In this document: positions 51,302 through 51,741 of the stretch, piece after piece | How positions within the stretch are numbered: the stretch's first letter is position 1 | Layout of the letters: each line of letters begins with the position of its first letter | Assembly: GCA_040904825.1 (NCBI GenBank) | Contig: JBBDSU010000019.1 | Span: 1-51,741, forward strand | Origin: JBBDSU01 sp040904825 | GTDB lineage: Bacteria > Actinomycetota > Nitriliruptoria > Nitriliruptorales > Nitriliruptoraceae | Direction of reading: 5' to 3' | Length of the DNA stretch: 51,741 nt | The notes under the pieces: model-generated | Database searches by the model: none | What the model saw: only the letters and a program-made list of their open reading frames with translations | What the model was told of the DNA's origin: nothing | Position numbers and translations under genes: made by a program

Positions 51302-51741
51302 TCACGAATCCTCAGGCCCTGAGACCGGCACAGTCCCCACGGTCACCCTGCGGCTTGCTCGCGCGGCGGCGACGACCGCAACGAGCGCGACGGCCGCGAT
51401 TACCACGGCTGCGGCTGCTGTTTCGGGTTCGGGGCGGCCCAAGGTCGGATCGCCCATGCCGCCAGCCGACGGCCACGGCCACAGCACGCGGGTGCTGCCA
51501 AGCAGCAATCCGATCATGGTTGCCAACACAACATCGTGAGCTCGGGCGAGCAACCAGTTCAACAACGTCGAAAACGCCGCGAGACCGGCCAGTGCCCCCA
51601 AAGCGAGGACACCGACCGCAGTCAGGTTGCGCTCGTCGACTGCCGCCAGCGCCGCCGGGTACAAGCCCAGCAGGAGCAAGAGGAATGCTCCCGACACCCC
51701 CGGAAGGATCCACGCACACACGGCGATGCTGGCGCCGGCAA
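51302..51741 (-). CDS. DUF368 membrane protein, C-terminal part (truncated by window edge)
   Basis: The frame is open to the window end and stops at TGA 51302. The visible 145 or so residues contain SIAVCAWILPGVSGAFLLLLLGLY, split here as the conserved ILPGVSGAFLLLLLGLY motif of DUF368, then several TM helices (LTAVGVLALGALAGLAAF, VLATMIGLLLG, AAAAVVIAAVALVAVVAAA). DUF368 (PopT/polyprenyl-phosphate transporter-type) proteins recycle undecaprenyl phosphate across the membrane in some bacteria. The start is outside the window. It is convergent with the aminotransferase gene (28 bp). Confidence 0.85.
   Translation of the reverse strand, partial: AGASIAVCAWILPGVSGAFLLLLLGLYPAALAAVDERNLTAVGVLALGALAGLAAFSTLLNWLLARAHDVVLATMIGLLLGSTRVLWPWPSAGGMGDPTLGRPEPETAAAAVVIAAVALVAVVAAARASRRVTVGTVPVSGPEDS

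Noticed and set aside
1..51741. CRISPR arrays, tRNA genes, insertion sequences, prophage or defence genes
   Set aside because: None seen on either strand; repeats present are the 21-bp rpsB unit, the 13-bp rpmB-upstream unit and the duplicated contig ends.

Overview
The window is about 51.7 kb of GC-rich bacterial DNA, almost entirely housekeeping genes in an order typical of Actinomycetota. Marker genes for that phylum are the DUF2469 protein beside rnhB, a SepIVA/DivIVA-like protein next to the DUF177-rpmF-rnc block, a CofC/FbiD enzyme of F420 synthesis beside gpsA, DUF2510 and an actinobacterial-type MutM variant. The ftsY-smc-mutM-rnc-DUF177-SepIVA and cofC-gpsA-ddl blocks match the Mycobacterium tuberculosis order as I remember it. 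Long Ala/Pro/Glu-rich tails on S2 and S16 and the MutM type suggest a deep lineage such as Acidimicrobiia; that placement is inference. Four runs of exactly 100 N show a scaffolded draft or metagenome assembly.

Layout. Positions 49-38046 form a nearly unbroken minus-strand supercluster, transcribed from high to low coordinates: DAK2 kinase, recG, acetoacetyl-CoA synthetase, oligopeptidase B, rsmD, coaD, SepIVA-like, DUF177, rpmF, rnc, RlmA-like methyltransferase, mutM, smc, ftsY, ffh, rpsP, khpA, rimM, trmD, rplS, lepB; then (after rnhB, the only gene on the other strand) DUF2469, a 38-residue membrane microprotein, yraN, comM, dprA, xerC, an M23 peptidase, rpsB, tsf, pyrH, frr, cdsA, rlmN, dxr and rseP. 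Many junctions are 1-4 bp stop/start overlaps, so translational coupling is the rule. The cluster joins ribosome and tRNA maturation, SRP targeting and signal-peptide cleavage, chromosome organisation, DNA uptake/repair, and the lipid/isoprenoid precursors of the envelope.

Positions 38256-51741 are mixed in strand: a DUF2510 membrane protein, rpmB, ddl, a short-chain dehydrogenase, a CPT-like P-loop protein with an altered Walker A, gpsA, cofC, a LapA-domain protein, a cold-shock-like mini-protein, an unrecognised 271-residue protein that may have an ART-like fold, serB, a secreted beta-propeller, tyrA, a DapC-like aminotransferase and a truncated DUF368 protein.

I found no mobile element, CRISPR array, tRNA, phage gene or defence island. 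The most useful observations are: (i) two of the four N gaps are assembly artefacts flanked by identical 55-bp ends, and collapsing them restores the ftsY and propeller reading frames; (ii) the rpsB gap lies in a 21-bp tandem repeat; (iii) a 38-residue single-TM microprotein is coupled to DUF2469; (iv) MutM lacks several canonical catalytic residues; (v) a P-loop protein lacks its Walker A lysine; (vi) RseP carries an insertion of about 90 residues; (vii) an unknown protein is linked to serB.
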